DNA of 64,000 nt from Chloroflexota bacterium (GTDB lineage Bacteria > Chloroflexota > Anaerolineae > UBA7937 > B3-Chlor): assembly GCA_030603665.1 (NCBI GenBank), contig JAUVXJ010000003.1:335377-399376 (forward strand), read 5' to 3'. Of this stretch, positions 25,609 through 33,395 are shown in pieces. How positions within the stretch are numbered: the first letter of the stretch is position 1; each line of letters opens with the position of its first letter. The translations under genes and the position numbers were made by a program. The notes under the pieces were generated by a model that was not told where the DNA came from, made no database searches, and saw only the letters and a program-made list of their open reading frames with translations.

Positions 25609-26034
25609 CTATTGCGCCCGACTGAAGGCGAGAACCTCGTCACTCGCGGCCTCGATCATAAGCTCTGCCTCGTCGATCTGGAAGGCCAAAGCATCCCTGA
25701 GCAACTCCAGGTACTCCAACTCCTGATCCATGACGCCCTCGGGCTCCATACAAGCCATCTCCGTCATGTACAGGTCGCTCATGGTGATCTTGTCACCATC
25801 GACCTCATACGATCCACCGTAGGTATTGCAGCCGCTGGATCCGCGAACCTGCCCCTCCTCAAAGGCTAGCGTGATCTCCGTCCCAGGGATAAGTCCGGCT
25901 CCGCCGTACGTTGTGAGGACCCAAGATGTCCCATCCAGCGGATCGCCCGCCGGGGGGCCAACAAGCCCACAGGCCCCCAGCGAGAGCAGGACCACCACAG
26001 CAAGGATGACTGTCGCTATCTGCTTGGCGCGCAT
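25609..26034 (-). CDS. META domain-containing lipoprotein
   Basis: The 141-residue protein has a lipoprotein signal ending LLSLGAC, then one META/HslJ domain: LDGTSWVLTTYGG, ITLAFEEGQVRGSSGCNTYGGSYEVDGDKITM, and MACMEPEGVMDQELEYLELL with the usual paired Cys. HslJ-type proteins are envelope proteins linked to stress or novobiocin resistance, with no known reaction. It ends in a strong terminator, and an 8-bp inverted repeat lies 21-43 nt before its ATG. Confidence 0.9.
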   Translation of the reverse strand: MRAKQIATVILAVVVLLSLGACGLVGPPAGDPLDGTSWVLTTYGGAGLIPGTEITLAFEEGQVRGSSGCNTYGGSYEVDGDKITMSDLYMTEMACMEPEGVMDQELEYLELLRDALAFQIDEAELMIEAASDEVLAFSRAQ

Positions 26035-26054
26035 GACCTTGATTCCTTTCCCGT

Positions 26055-26077
26055 GTCTTGTTCTCCGTTAACAAGAC
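26055..26077. promoter_or_regulatory. Inverted repeat upstream of the META lipoprotein gene
   Basis: GTCTTGTT (26055-26062) and AACAAGAC (26070-26077) are perfect 8-bp inverted arms with a 7-nt centre. The position suggests an operator or a leader hairpin, but no regulator can be assigned. Confidence 0.4.
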
Positions 26078-26249
26078 GCGGAGCAGCGCAGTTGGGTTCC
26101 GCCAGGATCCACTCCACACCGCTGATCACGGGAAGGGAGGCGAGCCATCGCGTGACGCGCTGCCAGGTGATTTCGTGGATTCTACTGCATCTCGGTGGGG
26201 ATACCAAGTGAGAGCGGAAAGCTCGCCCAACTGTCTCCGACCTGAAGCA

Positions 26250-27344
26250 TCAAGACGAATCTGAATCCCTGTGGGCCTCCGCCATCATCTTCTCGACCTG
26301 GCTCCAGACCACGCGCAGCGCGCCGACTGCCTCTTCGGCAGACTGTTCATCCACCTGAAGAGTGCTCGTGTACTTCCCCGAGCCCGAGAAGGGCGCTTCC
26401 CTCTTCAGACGCTCAAGGAACCGGTTAATCTCTGCATCGTCGACCAACCAATCCCGCGTGTACACTTGGAAGCTGTTGGGCGGATAACCGTACATCACGG
26501 TCATGGCCCGTTCTAGAGGGAGCCGTATGGAGAAGCCCTTGGAACCCCAATATAGGATTAGCTGGCGGTGCTTTGCTTCCCGTATCATTCGCTCGAAGAA
26601 CTCTGCCGCGACAGGGGTGCACCCTGCTAGGAACGTCGGAAGATCGGTGGTGGGTTGTTTCGGAGGCTCCTTGGGGGGATCGTATCGCAGTCCTCTGGGT
26701 ACAATGAGCTGCCGTCCTTCAGTCTCAAATACGTCGATCTCCACGGCGTAGAGGGGAAGTTTGAGGCAGAGGTTGACATACTGGAGCAGGTCGCGGGACA
26801 GCCTGTCGGTCAGGCCGCTGGCTACCACAAGAAGGACGTGTTGACCGTCGGTTATGTTCTTGGACAAGGCCGACTCAAAGAGGTCGTAGTCCCACTCTTC
26901 GCCGCGCGTCTCCCCAAAGATTGGATCAAGACCGTCCCTCAGGGTTCCGGCGTCCTTGACCTGTTCGTCGTGGCACGCATCGGAACGCCAATAGCGCAAT
27001 ACAAGGTCTTCGAACTGCTTCAGTGTGGGGGCGGTTCGCCACAGGCTGGCGCCATAATCCAGCACCTGGGCCACCACCTGACGGCGGAGTTCCGGATTGC
27101 GGGCGAGCTTGGTCTCCACGATGATCACCCGCCCCTCGGCATCCACGAGGAGGAGGTCGATAGCTCCTGCCGGAACTGTTGTCTCCCGGCCCACGACCAC
27201 CACCTCCGCCAGATCTAGGTCGGATACCGGTATCACCTCAGGGTTCAACTTCAGCGCCTCCTGTAGCTGTGTCTCCGCTTCGAAGCGGCTCTCTTCCAAG
27301 ACAACGAAGTCGTCGCCGACTTTGAGTAGTGCTTTGCGTTTCAC
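26250..27344 (-). CDS. Putative PD-(D/E)XK-type nuclease (NucS/DUF91-like)
   Basis: The 364-residue protein contains a clear endonuclease-fold signature near residues 60-80: GAIDLLLVDAEGRVIIVETK, with the metal-binding Asp and the E-x-K. A preceding ETQLQEALKLNPEVIP segment is typical of NucS-like N-terminal regions. The rest, with VLLVVASGLTDRLSRDLLQYVN and a C-terminal helical region, is not recognised. Proteins of this kind cut DNA mismatches or act in defence; no activity can be assigned. GTG 27344 follows GGAAGG. It is the last gene of a same-strand run with the DUF7669-like and ASCH genes. Confidence 0.72.
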   Translation of the reverse strand: MKRKALLKVGDDFVVLEESRFEAETQLQEALKLNPEVIPVSDLDLAEVVVVGRETTVPAGAIDLLLVDAEGRVIIVETKLARNPELRRQVVAQVLDYGASLWRTAPTLKQFEDLVLRYWRSDACHDEQVKDAGTLRDGLDPIFGETRGEEWDYDLFESALSKNITDGQHVLLVVASGLTDRLSRDLLQYVNLCLKLPLYAVEIDVFETEGRQLIVPRGLRYDPPKEPPKQPTTDLPTFLAGCTPVAAEFFERMIREAKHRQLILYWGSKGFSIRLPLERAMTVMYGYPPNSFQVYTRDWLVDDAEINRFLERLKREAPFSGSGKYTSTLQVDEQSAEEAVGALRVVWSQVEKMMAEAHRDSDSS

Positions 27345-27452
27345 GCCCCACCTTCCCCTCGTCTAGCGAGCCCGGACAGCCTGGCAATTGGAGCCCCTCA
27401 GCGCCTGGTTTGCACACACGAGCAAGCCTCGGCTGAAGTCTTGCCCCTCTCT

Positions 27453-27752
27453 CTAACCCTCCACATCAACCCTCGTACCGCGGTCGAAGGTCCCATGCAC
27501 GCTTGGCTTATACAGCTCGTACAGGCCGTCCGGTCTCAGGAACAGGAACCTCTTTGTCTTGACCGACCAGTGGTGGTATGCCGGCGGGAGGTTGACAATC
27601 CACTGCATCATCTGCTGGTGAATCGTGTCCGTTGCCCAAGTGCCCCGATTGTTCACGATTTCAAACACATCGGAGTAGAATGCAGGTTCCCGAGCGGCGA
27701 CGACTTCGCGTATCACTTCCGCACATGTCTCTCCGCCACGTCCCTTACCCAT
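27453..27752 (-). CDS. Small DUF7669-like protein
   Basis: The 99-residue protein has a compact pattern with AEVIREVVAAREPAFYSDVF, TWATDTIHQQMMQWIVNLPP and FLFLRPDGLYELY, like a winged-helix fold. By memory it resembles DUF7669, a small domain seen near restriction and nuclease genes, which I could not verify. It lies 108 nt upstream of the nuclease candidate on the same strand. No function is assigned. Confidence 0.6.
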   Translation of the reverse strand: MGKGRGGETCAEVIREVVAAREPAFYSDVFEIVNNRGTWATDTIHQQMMQWIVNLPPAYHHWSVKTKRFLFLRPDGLYELYKPSVHGTFDRGTRVDVEG

Positions 27753-27865
27753 TCAATCCTCCATGAACCCGACATCAACCACTAGGCAACTCAGAGCGGC
27801 GACCCGCCATTGCATCGGGAGTGTCTGGCCATCAGCTGTGTCCCCATGGTGGCGCGGCTTCCTCC

Positions 27866-28309
27866 TCACCAAGGCAGCTGCTGGCTTGCGGCGGCCCGGA
27901 TTGCCGACAGCGCGTCTGCATCAAGGTAAGCGAACCCTTGCGGAGGACTCAAGGACTCGTCCAGCGCAGAGAGCGGCAACGGCTCTGGCAGCGCCCACAC
28001 TTGGCCTATCTCGATGGCGACTCCGATGCCCGCCGACGCATAGTATGCATCAAACTCCGTCCTCCTGATCCCTGCCACCGAGTGATAGCGCATCCAAAGT
28101 CCCTCGGGTGAGTCAGTACACATCCCAGATACCTCGAAGTAGGCGAGAATCCTCTGAACAGGACGACTCGCATAGAGCACCACATGCGAGACATGCTCGC
28201 GGAAGTTGAACTTCCTGAATTCGACCTTCTTTTCGCCGTTGATGATCAGCTCAGCGAACCGCGGACGAATGGGCAGAAGCGCTAGGGCACTAACCTTTTC
28301 TCTAACCAC
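27866..28309 (-). CDS. ASCH (PUA-like) domain protein
   Basis: The 147-residue protein has the ASCH opening ALLPIRPRFAELIINGEKKVEFRK and the continuation HVVLYASRPVQRILAYFEVSG, followed by IGVAIEIGQV. ASCH domains share the PUA-like beta barrel and are thought to bind RNA or modified nucleotides. The GTG start at 28309 is supported by AAGGAGG 7 nt upstream, which places the first 28 nt inside the 3' end of the PIN-GNAT-PUA gene. The pair is therefore probably translated from one message, and the small protein may partner the larger one, whose own C-terminus is also PUA-like. Confidence 0.78.
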   Translation of the reverse strand: MVREKVSALALLPIRPRFAELIINGEKKVEFRKFNFREHVSHVVLYASRPVQRILAYFEVSGMCTDSPEGLWMRYHSVAGIRRTEFDAYYASAGIGVAIEIGQVWALPEPLPLSALDESLSPPQGFAYLDADALSAIRAAASQQLPW

Positions 28310-29763
28310 TGTGTCGCCTCCTTGGGCACGGTCACGATCGACTGTGGGCTCGCGGTGATGACACCGCGCGCAATCAACTCCTGCAGTGGTATGGGTTTGG
28401 CTGGCAACCGCGATTGCCTGAAGAGAATCGCAAGCACCGCAGACGTGCAGAGCTCTTCGATTTCCCGGAAGCTATACACCGTTCTCTTACCCACGAACCG
28501 GGCCGCTTGAGCCGGTGAACGTGTGACCATCGTGTCTTCAACAATTCCGAGAGCAGTCACGGCACGGATATCCTCAGAGCGATAGAACAAGAGATTCGCG
28601 CCGGGCGAAAGCTTTCGAATCGCGGCATTGCAGAGGTAGGCCTTACGAATGCTGTTGCCAAACGGGTGCGCACCGGGCCAAAATGCTGCCTGTTCTTCCG
28701 CTTCAGGAAAAAGAACTCGATGGAACTTCGGCTTGATGGGAACCACAAATGCCGGCACATCCCTGATCTTCGCAGCGACCGGTCCATAGCGCCGGTTGAA
28801 GCTGAGCGGGTCGAGCGTGTCCCAATCCTCGTTGCTCGGCCGCAGCGACTTAACGAGGACGAGCTCCCCTAGGGGCGTTTTTGTATCGAGACTCTCGAAT
28901 CCGAACTCCTCAAAGAGGTCAATCAACGCACGGTGCTTCTCAAAGACGGTGACAAACATAGCCCGATAGCTGCTCGCCCTAGCGTGCTCGAACACGGGCT
29001 TGAGGAGGAGTTCCCCAAACCTGTAGCCGCTGTGCTCTTCCGAGACCTTGAACGTGCATATCTTCATGAGCTTGCCCTGCAGGCCATACTCGCCCGATCG
29101 CTCCTTCTTGACAATGCAGATGGCGGCGTGCCGTCCATGCACGCCGTCGATGAGCCAGGTATGACGACGCTGACGCTTCGCCTTTCGGAGCCAGACATCG
29201 AAGGTCGGATACTCCCTACGCAAGCTATCGAAGATCAGGTCATCAGCGTTAAGGACATGGGCGCTCACGTGGCGCACTGCGGGGGGTGGTTCCGGCACGA
29301 TGTCGAACAGACCTCGAAGTATGGACAGGGCGTCAGCGGTGTCTGCAACCCGGTTCCCCAGGCCCAATCGGCGCGCCTTCCGATGCAGCCCCCTGTCTTC
29401 CGTTACTAGGTAGTCCACAGCGTCGGCATCCAGGGCAGCAAGCAACTGACTGTCGACCCAATCGTTCGAGCGTTCCTCCGGACGCCCGAACACGCTTTGC
29501 CACGCGGCCGGGACCGATGGGGGATCCGGAAGAAGTGGGTATTTCTTCAAGAGCATCGCTCTGAGAGCCCGTCTCTGGCCATCGGGATCGGCACGAATCT
29601 CGGCCCCCACAGCCGGATGAACAACCAACGGGCAACCCGTGTCGGCCGCCAAGCGCGCCAGCTCAACGACTGCCATAGTGCCGACCTCGATATCCTCGGG
29701 GCCTGTTGGCTCAAGTGGTATTACGATGTTTGCGTCCAAGAGGAAGCTGATCGACTCATCCAC
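28282..29763 (-). CDS. PIN-GNAT-PUA-like fusion protein
   Basis: The 493-residue protein begins at GTG 29763, 8 nt after AGGAG; an upstream GTG at 29769 is too close to that site. Residues 1-150 look like a PIN ribonuclease domain (SFLLDANIVIPLEP, then ALDADAVDYLVTEDRGLHRKA with acidic residues). Residues about 190-300 look like a GNAT acetyltransferase (KICTFKVSEEHSGYRFGELLLK, then FVTVFEKHRALIDLFEEFGFES). Residues about 340-470 look like an ASCH/EVE barrel (VPIKPKFHRVLFPE, SPGANLLFYRSEDIRAVTALGIVED). This combination suggests a multifunctional RNA- or tRNA-targeting toxin-like protein, which is inference. It overlaps the downstream ASCH gene by 28 nt. Confidence 0.75.
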   Translation of the reverse strand: MDESISFLLDANIVIPLEPTGPEDIEVGTMAVVELARLAADTGCPLVVHPAVGAEIRADPDGQRRALRAMLLKKYPLLPDPPSVPAAWQSVFGRPEERSNDWVDSQLLAALDADAVDYLVTEDRGLHRKARRLGLGNRVADTADALSILRGLFDIVPEPPPAVRHVSAHVLNADDLIFDSLRREYPTFDVWLRKAKRQRRHTWLIDGVHGRHAAICIVKKERSGEYGLQGKLMKICTFKVSEEHSGYRFGELLLKPVFEHARASSYRAMFVTVFEKHRALIDLFEEFGFESLDTKTPLGELVLVKSLRPSNEDWDTLDPLSFNRRYGPVAAKIRDVPAFVVPIKPKFHRVLFPEAEEQAAFWPGAHPFGNSIRKAYLCNAAIRKLSPGANLLFYRSEDIRAVTALGIVEDTMVTRSPAQAARFVGKRTVYSFREIEELCTSAVLAILFRQSRLPAKPIPLQELIARGVITASPQSIVTVPKEATQWLEKRLVP

Positions 29764-29973
29764 GCACACAGCTCCTAGTGACTCACATAGACTTCAGCGC
29801 TCCGGGCACCCGCCCCAAAGCTCAGGTACGCGCCTTGTTGAGGCAGTGTTGATTCGGAGAAGCTCCCCCTGCCCGCTAACCAAGCCTGCGAGCGCAGGAT
29901 GTCAGACGACGAGTAGCCATCAGTCGCGGGTGCACTCTTGTGTGTCCGTCTCAGTACTCCGGGCGTAGTTCAC

Positions 29974-30717
29974 TCAGACTGCGCGGGCTACGCTTGCCAA
30001 CATCCTTCTCACTATCTCGTCCTGCGTCACGACACCGACAAACCGCGCGCGCCGGTCAACCACGGCAAGACTGTTCGCACCGACTCGATCCATCGCGCTA
30101 AGGGCCTGACGATTTGTCGACCCGGCTTCCACAGAGTCCATGATCACTCTCGGATCTCTCAGGATCTCGCCCGTCTCAATCTTCGAGACTATGTCGTCGC
30201 TCTGAAGAAGCACCCGGTAGTCGGCTGCTGTCATGAGACCCTTGAAGCCGCCATCCCTGTCGACGAAGATGATGTTGCGAAAGTGAGGGTACCGCTCCAG
30301 CTCACGCACGTATTCTTCTATAGCCCGTCTTGCGTAGTAGTCTCTCTTGCCAATCTCAAACGAGAGGGTGGTTGGTGGATTGCGCGCAAGCAAGGCCCGA
30401 AGCCTGTCCGTCCCACCCTTTTCCTCAACTACCTCAGGTTGTACCTCCAACTCCATCTCGGGCACTTCCAAGGAGATTGACCGCTGCGCCTCGCTACGCA
30501 GCAGCAGGGCTATCCCACCCGGTCCCCTGATTTCCTTCAACTGTCCCGAGGCTGCCAGCAGGATGGCAAACGGCACGAGTGCTATGAAGACGTGCACCGG
30601 CTCGATCTCAGGAGTCAGGGCCGGTACCGCGTAGTGGACGTTCGCCATACCGTATAGAAGACAAAGAAACACGAGCGAGCCAATGATGGTTATACCGACC
30701 GTTCTCACTGTCGACAT
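29974..30717 (-). CDS. Membrane protein with a CBS-domain pair
   Basis: The 247-residue protein has two hydrophobic helices (about 8-28 and 42-60), a linker with acidic repeats around 88-105, and a C-terminal Bateman module: FRNIIFVDRDGGFKGLMTAADY for CBS1 and ANSLAVVDRRARFVGVVTQDEIVRRML for CBS2. CBS pairs bind adenosine nucleotides and act as energy or ligand sensors. No transporter or enzyme partner is adjacent. Its upstream region, 220 nt away, contains an attenuator-like structured leader with its own promoter. Confidence 0.82.
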   Translation of the reverse strand: MSTVRTVGITIIGSLVFLCLLYGMANVHYAVPALTPEIEPVHVFIALVPFAILLAASGQLKEIRGPGGIALLLRSEAQRSISLEVPEMELEVQPEVVEEKGGTDRLRALLARNPPTTLSFEIGKRDYYARRAIEEYVRELERYPHFRNIIFVDRDGGFKGLMTAADYRVLLQSDDIVSKIETGEILRDPRVIMDSVEAGSTNRQALSAMDRVGANSLAVVDRRARFVGVVTQDEIVRRMLASVARAV

Positions 30718-30939
30718 TGTGCCCTCCTTCTGAATCTCGTCAACCCCTCGCGCTGCGTCCTAAGTTGAGTCTGGTACGCCCACCCCTCACAGCCTGTCAC
30801 AGTCGCCTCGAGCCTCAGTCCCACCTGCCTCTTGGTGACGTGAGCGAGTCAGACAATGCGCCTTGCCGCTGAGCTCGGGACCCTCACCCGCAGCCAGCGG
30901 ACCTAGTGCAGGATGAAGACCCTGGTTATCCCACACAAG

Positions 30940-31014
30940 AAGGCCCGCCCGGAAACGCAAGGCGAGCCTTGGTGACGAGGTATTGATCCTCGGATGCTCC
31001 CCCTGGACCTTGCG
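30940..31014 (-). ncRNA. Attenuator-like structured leader (possible riboswitch) or short RNA
   Basis: On the minus strand CGCAAGG (31014-31008) can pair perfectly with CCTTGCG (30962-30956), enclosing a hairpin CGAGG/CCTCG (30992-30988 with 30980-30976, loop of 7). The 3' arm of this pairing overlaps the 5' arm of a second stem, AAGGCTCGCC (30970-30961) with GGGCGGGCCTT (30950-30940), a 10-bp GC-rich terminator-like hairpin. The two pairings exclude each other, the usual design of an attenuator. No known riboswitch class was recognised. The T-run after the second stem is weak. Confidence 0.5.
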
Positions 31015-31019
31015 CCCAC

Positions 31020-31048
31020 ATCGTAGCACAAGTGGCATGCTTTGTCAA
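31020..31048 (-). promoter_or_regulatory. Promoter of the structured leader
   Basis: TTGACA (31048-31043), a 17-nt spacer and TACGAT (31025-31020) on the minus strand. Transcription would start at about 31013-31016, at the first base of the leader's outer stem. Confidence 0.65.
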
Positions 31049-31107
31049 GCTTGTTTGAGCAGGCTCGGGAACCCATCGCAACAATCAAGGCGTGATGCCC
31101 GTTCGGC

Positions 31108-31223
31108 TCAGTATTGAGCATCGAGGCACTCCAACGGCACCCACCCACTCTGGCCGCTCTCGTTGGTGGCCCAACCCCAGCCGCTTTCCATCAGCAGCAC
31201 GGTGACCGTCTCTCCCTCCTCCA
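31108..31223 (-). pseudogene. 3' fragment of an SH3-domain gene (duplicate of the end of 33396-33737)
   Basis: Bases 31130-31223 match 33415-33508 at 90 of 94 positions in the same orientation. They encode EEGETVTVLLMESGWGWATN and on to WVPLECLDAQY, ending at TGA 31110-31108. Upstream of 31223 the similarity stops in the promoter region of the AbiE-like pair and no start codon with a ribosome binding site is present. Three of the four differences are synonymous. Confidence 0.75.
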
Positions 31224-31329
31224 GGATCAGGCACGGTTGGAGCAGTGGTGTCCTGCTCCTTTCACATGGCAGAAGTCGGCGGAGTAATACTACACCCCTC
31301 CTATCCCCCGCGCAAGCAACGAACCCTGC

Positions 31330-31358
31330 TTGACAGATGTGTTCGCTTGGAGTATACT
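31330..31358 (+). promoter_or_regulatory. Promoter of the AbiE-like toxin-antitoxin operon
   Basis: TTGACA (31330-31335), a 17-nt spacer and TATACT (31353-31358), immediately followed by the operator palindrome. Confidence 0.75.
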
Positions 31359-31398
31359 GTTTACCCTAGGGTAAACACCCTCGATAGAGTAAACAGTA
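31359..31398. promoter_or_regulatory. Operator with three GTTTAC/GTAAAC boxes
   Basis: GTTTACCCTAGGGTAAAC (31359-31376) is a perfect 18-bp palindrome touching the -10 box. A third box GTAAACAGTA (31389-31398) is the exact reverse complement of TACTGTTTAC at 31355-31364. This suits cooperative autorepression by the HTH protein encoded just downstream. Confidence 0.65.
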
Positions 31399-31423
31399 CG
31401 CGCCAACACGATAGGAGCCGCAG

Positions 31424-32506
31424 ATGCAATCGCCCAAGGACGTTGATCTTCAGCAACGGGTCTTCGACAACATCGCCTCCCTGCTGGGGGTCCCGGATGC
31501 CTCCTTCCAGGCAGAAGAAACCCCTCGGCCGGAGTTCGACTTCTCGGGAACCCTGTCCTTACGCGGCCATCAGATTCGCGTCGTGGGAGAGGTCAAGGCA
31601 GTTGGTGAGCCATGGGCAATCCGCAGTGCCATACACCAACTCAGCGAACACCGCGCCCACAACCCAGAGCACGTGCCCCTACTCGTGTCCGAGTTCATCG
31701 GTCCGAAGGGGAGAGAGCTATGCAAGCGGTATCGGATCGCCTACGTGGACCTTGCCGGCAACGCCTACTTGGAGTGGGGCGACGTCTACATCGACAAGGC
31801 ACGCGAGGGCCCCTCCTCCCGCATGCCCAAACGGGCGAAATCTCTGTTCTCCGACAAGGCCTCACTGGTGATCAGGTCCGCTCTACACGCCCCGGACCAG
31901 CCGCAGAGGGTGCGCGAGTTGTCCAGACAGTTGGCCCTGAGCCCAGCCTGGGTATCGCAGGTCCTCCGGCGGTTGCTCTCCGCTGGCTACGCAGCAAGCG
32001 TCGACGAAGGCACAATCATCTCCAGGCCTTTGGACCTACTGAATGATTGGGCGGAATCCTACAACTTCATTCGGCGAAACGATCTACGCTCATTCTTCTG
32101 CGACGCGCCAAACCCCCAGCAGGTGATCGCCCGCGTTGCCTCCGCACCGACCCATGGGATCGGCAGATATGCACTTACACTGCACGCGGGCGCATCGATG
32201 GTCGCGCCGTTCTCGGAGTTCCACGAAGTACACATCTACATGGATTCCTCAGGCTTGAGGGAGGAGACTGAACAGGCGTGGAAAGAGACGCTCGACCTGC
32301 ACCCCGTCGCAACGGGCGGCAACGTCTACTTGACGTGGCCCTACTACAAGGAAGGAGCCTTCTACGGAAGAGGGAATGTAGAGGGCCTGTGGGTAGCATC
32401 AGACATACAGTTGTACGTTGACCTCTACAACTACCCGGTGCGCGGACGGGAGCAAGCGGAGTATCTCCTGCGAAACAGACTGGCTCACCTTGGGAGTCCG
32501 GGATGA
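31424..32506 (+). CDS. AbiEi-like antitoxin/HTH regulator of a type IV toxin-antitoxin pair
   Basis: The 360-residue protein has an N-terminal domain with a nuclease-fold look (VVGEVKAVGEPWAIRSAIHQL, with E-x-K), followed by RIAYVDLAGNAYLEWGDVYIDK. A winged helix lies near 150-215: RVRELSRQLALSPAWVSQVL. The C-terminal half is alpha/beta and not recognised in detail. The order, the ATGA overlap with a nucleotidyltransferase and the palindromic promoter match AbiE-type operons, in which AbiEi represses its own operon and blocks AbiEii. The domain order differs from classical AbiEi, whose HTH is N-terminal. ATG 31424 follows AGGAG. Confidence 0.72.
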   Translation: MQSPKDVDLQQRVFDNIASLLGVPDASFQAEETPRPEFDFSGTLSLRGHQIRVVGEVKAVGEPWAIRSAIHQLSEHRAHNPEHVPLLVSEFIGPKGRELCKRYRIAYVDLAGNAYLEWGDVYIDKAREGPSSRMPKRAKSLFSDKASLVIRSALHAPDQPQRVRELSRQLALSPAWVSQVLRRLLSAGYAASVDEGTIISRPLDLLNDWAESYNFIRRNDLRSFFCDAPNPQQVIARVASAPTHGIGRYALTLHAGASMVAPFSEFHEVHIYMDSSGLREETEQAWKETLDLHPVATGGNVYLTWPYYKEGAFYGRGNVEGLWVASDIQLYVDLYNYPVRGREQAEYLLRNRLAHLGSPG

Positions 32507-33336
32507 TTCGAACCCCGTCTGCTACTGGAATCGACCCTCGGCTGCTCAGCACGCTCGGGGCTCTTGGCGACTACCTTCAAGACGTCGTAGTGGTGGGCGG
32601 CTGGGTCCCTCACCTCTACCGCAGGATCTGGCCCTCCGAGAGCCCGGTCGAAGCGCGGCGCACCTTCGATCTCGACGCCGCAGTTGGAGGGCCGCTCGCC
32701 GTGCGGAGCCGGTCGCGCCTTGACGTCCTTCTCGCGGCGGAAGGCTATACGCCGACACTCGGAGGGGCAAATGGCCCTGCCGCGCAGATCTACCAAAGCC
32801 CGCCAGACAGCGATCTCCTGCCTATCGAGTTCCTGGCGCCGCTCACCGGGCGCCGCGAACAGGCCACTGTTCAAATCCAGGAAGGGGTGACCGCACAGGC
32901 CCTGCGGTACCTGAACATCCTGCTGGAGAACACCTTCGATGTCCGCGTCAGCGCCCAAACGGCTGGAGCCTCCCCGGACGAACTGACCGTTCGCATACCG
33001 ATTCCGGGAGCGTACGTCTTCCACAGAGGTCTGATTAGTGCGCCAGTTGGCCGCCGGCGGCGAGGGAAGGACCTGTACTACATCTTCGAAACCTGGGCGA
33101 GTTTGTCCAACCTCCGGAACCAGATGGCCAAAGAGATAGGAGAGCTGCGCGTCCGGTATCCTCGACCTTGGTATCGGCGGTTTCGGTCTAACCTGGAATC
33201 GCTCTTCCCCAACAGTGCCGGCGGGGGAGTGCTCCTGGTCTTCCAGCAATACGAGGCAAGGGAGCCCAGGGAAATCGCGCACCAGCGAATCTACCAGGCC
33301 TTTGCTGACCTTCTTCGCGCTGTTCCCCCCGACTAG
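32503..33336 (+). CDS. AbiEii-like nucleotidyltransferase (candidate toxin)
   Basis: The 277-residue protein has the minimal nucleotidyltransferase signature: VVVGGWVPHLYRR near 28-41 and RRTFDLDAAV near 52-61, giving the GG-W and D56-x-D58 metal pair. These features define the DNA polymerase beta-type fold of AbiEii/MenT toxins, which transfer nucleotides to tRNA. Residues in the C-terminal half, such as KDLYYIFETWASL, fit the AbiEii-type KD motif. Its start overlaps the antitoxin-like gene by ATGA, and the two are probably made together. The toxic activity is inferred from family and context only. Confidence 0.72.
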   Translation: MIRTPSATGIDPRLLSTLGALGDYLQDVVVVGGWVPHLYRRIWPSESPVEARRTFDLDAAVGGPLAVRSRSRLDVLLAAEGYTPTLGGANGPAAQIYQSPPDSDLLPIEFLAPLTGRREQATVQIQEGVTAQALRYLNILLENTFDVRVSAQTAGASPDELTVRIPIPGAYVFHRGLISAPVGRRRRGKDLYYIFETWASLSNLRNQMAKEIGELRVRYPRPWYRRFRSNLESLFPNSAGGGVLLVFQQYEAREPREIAHQRIYQAFADLLRAVPPD

Positions 33337-33395
33337 AGCACCCACATTCACCGATCCGACGCTTGCCGAGCGTACCAGCGGAGGGCGCTCCTCCC

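Larger units (their letters stand above)
30718..31423. other. Long intergenic region: structured leader, SH3 gene fragment, toxin-antitoxin promoter
   Basis: This 706-nt gap contains a minus-strand promoter and attenuator-like leader (30940-31048), a duplicated SH3 gene end (31108-31223) and the promoter and operator of the AbiE-like pair (31330-31398). No complete gene is visible. Confidence 0.7.
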
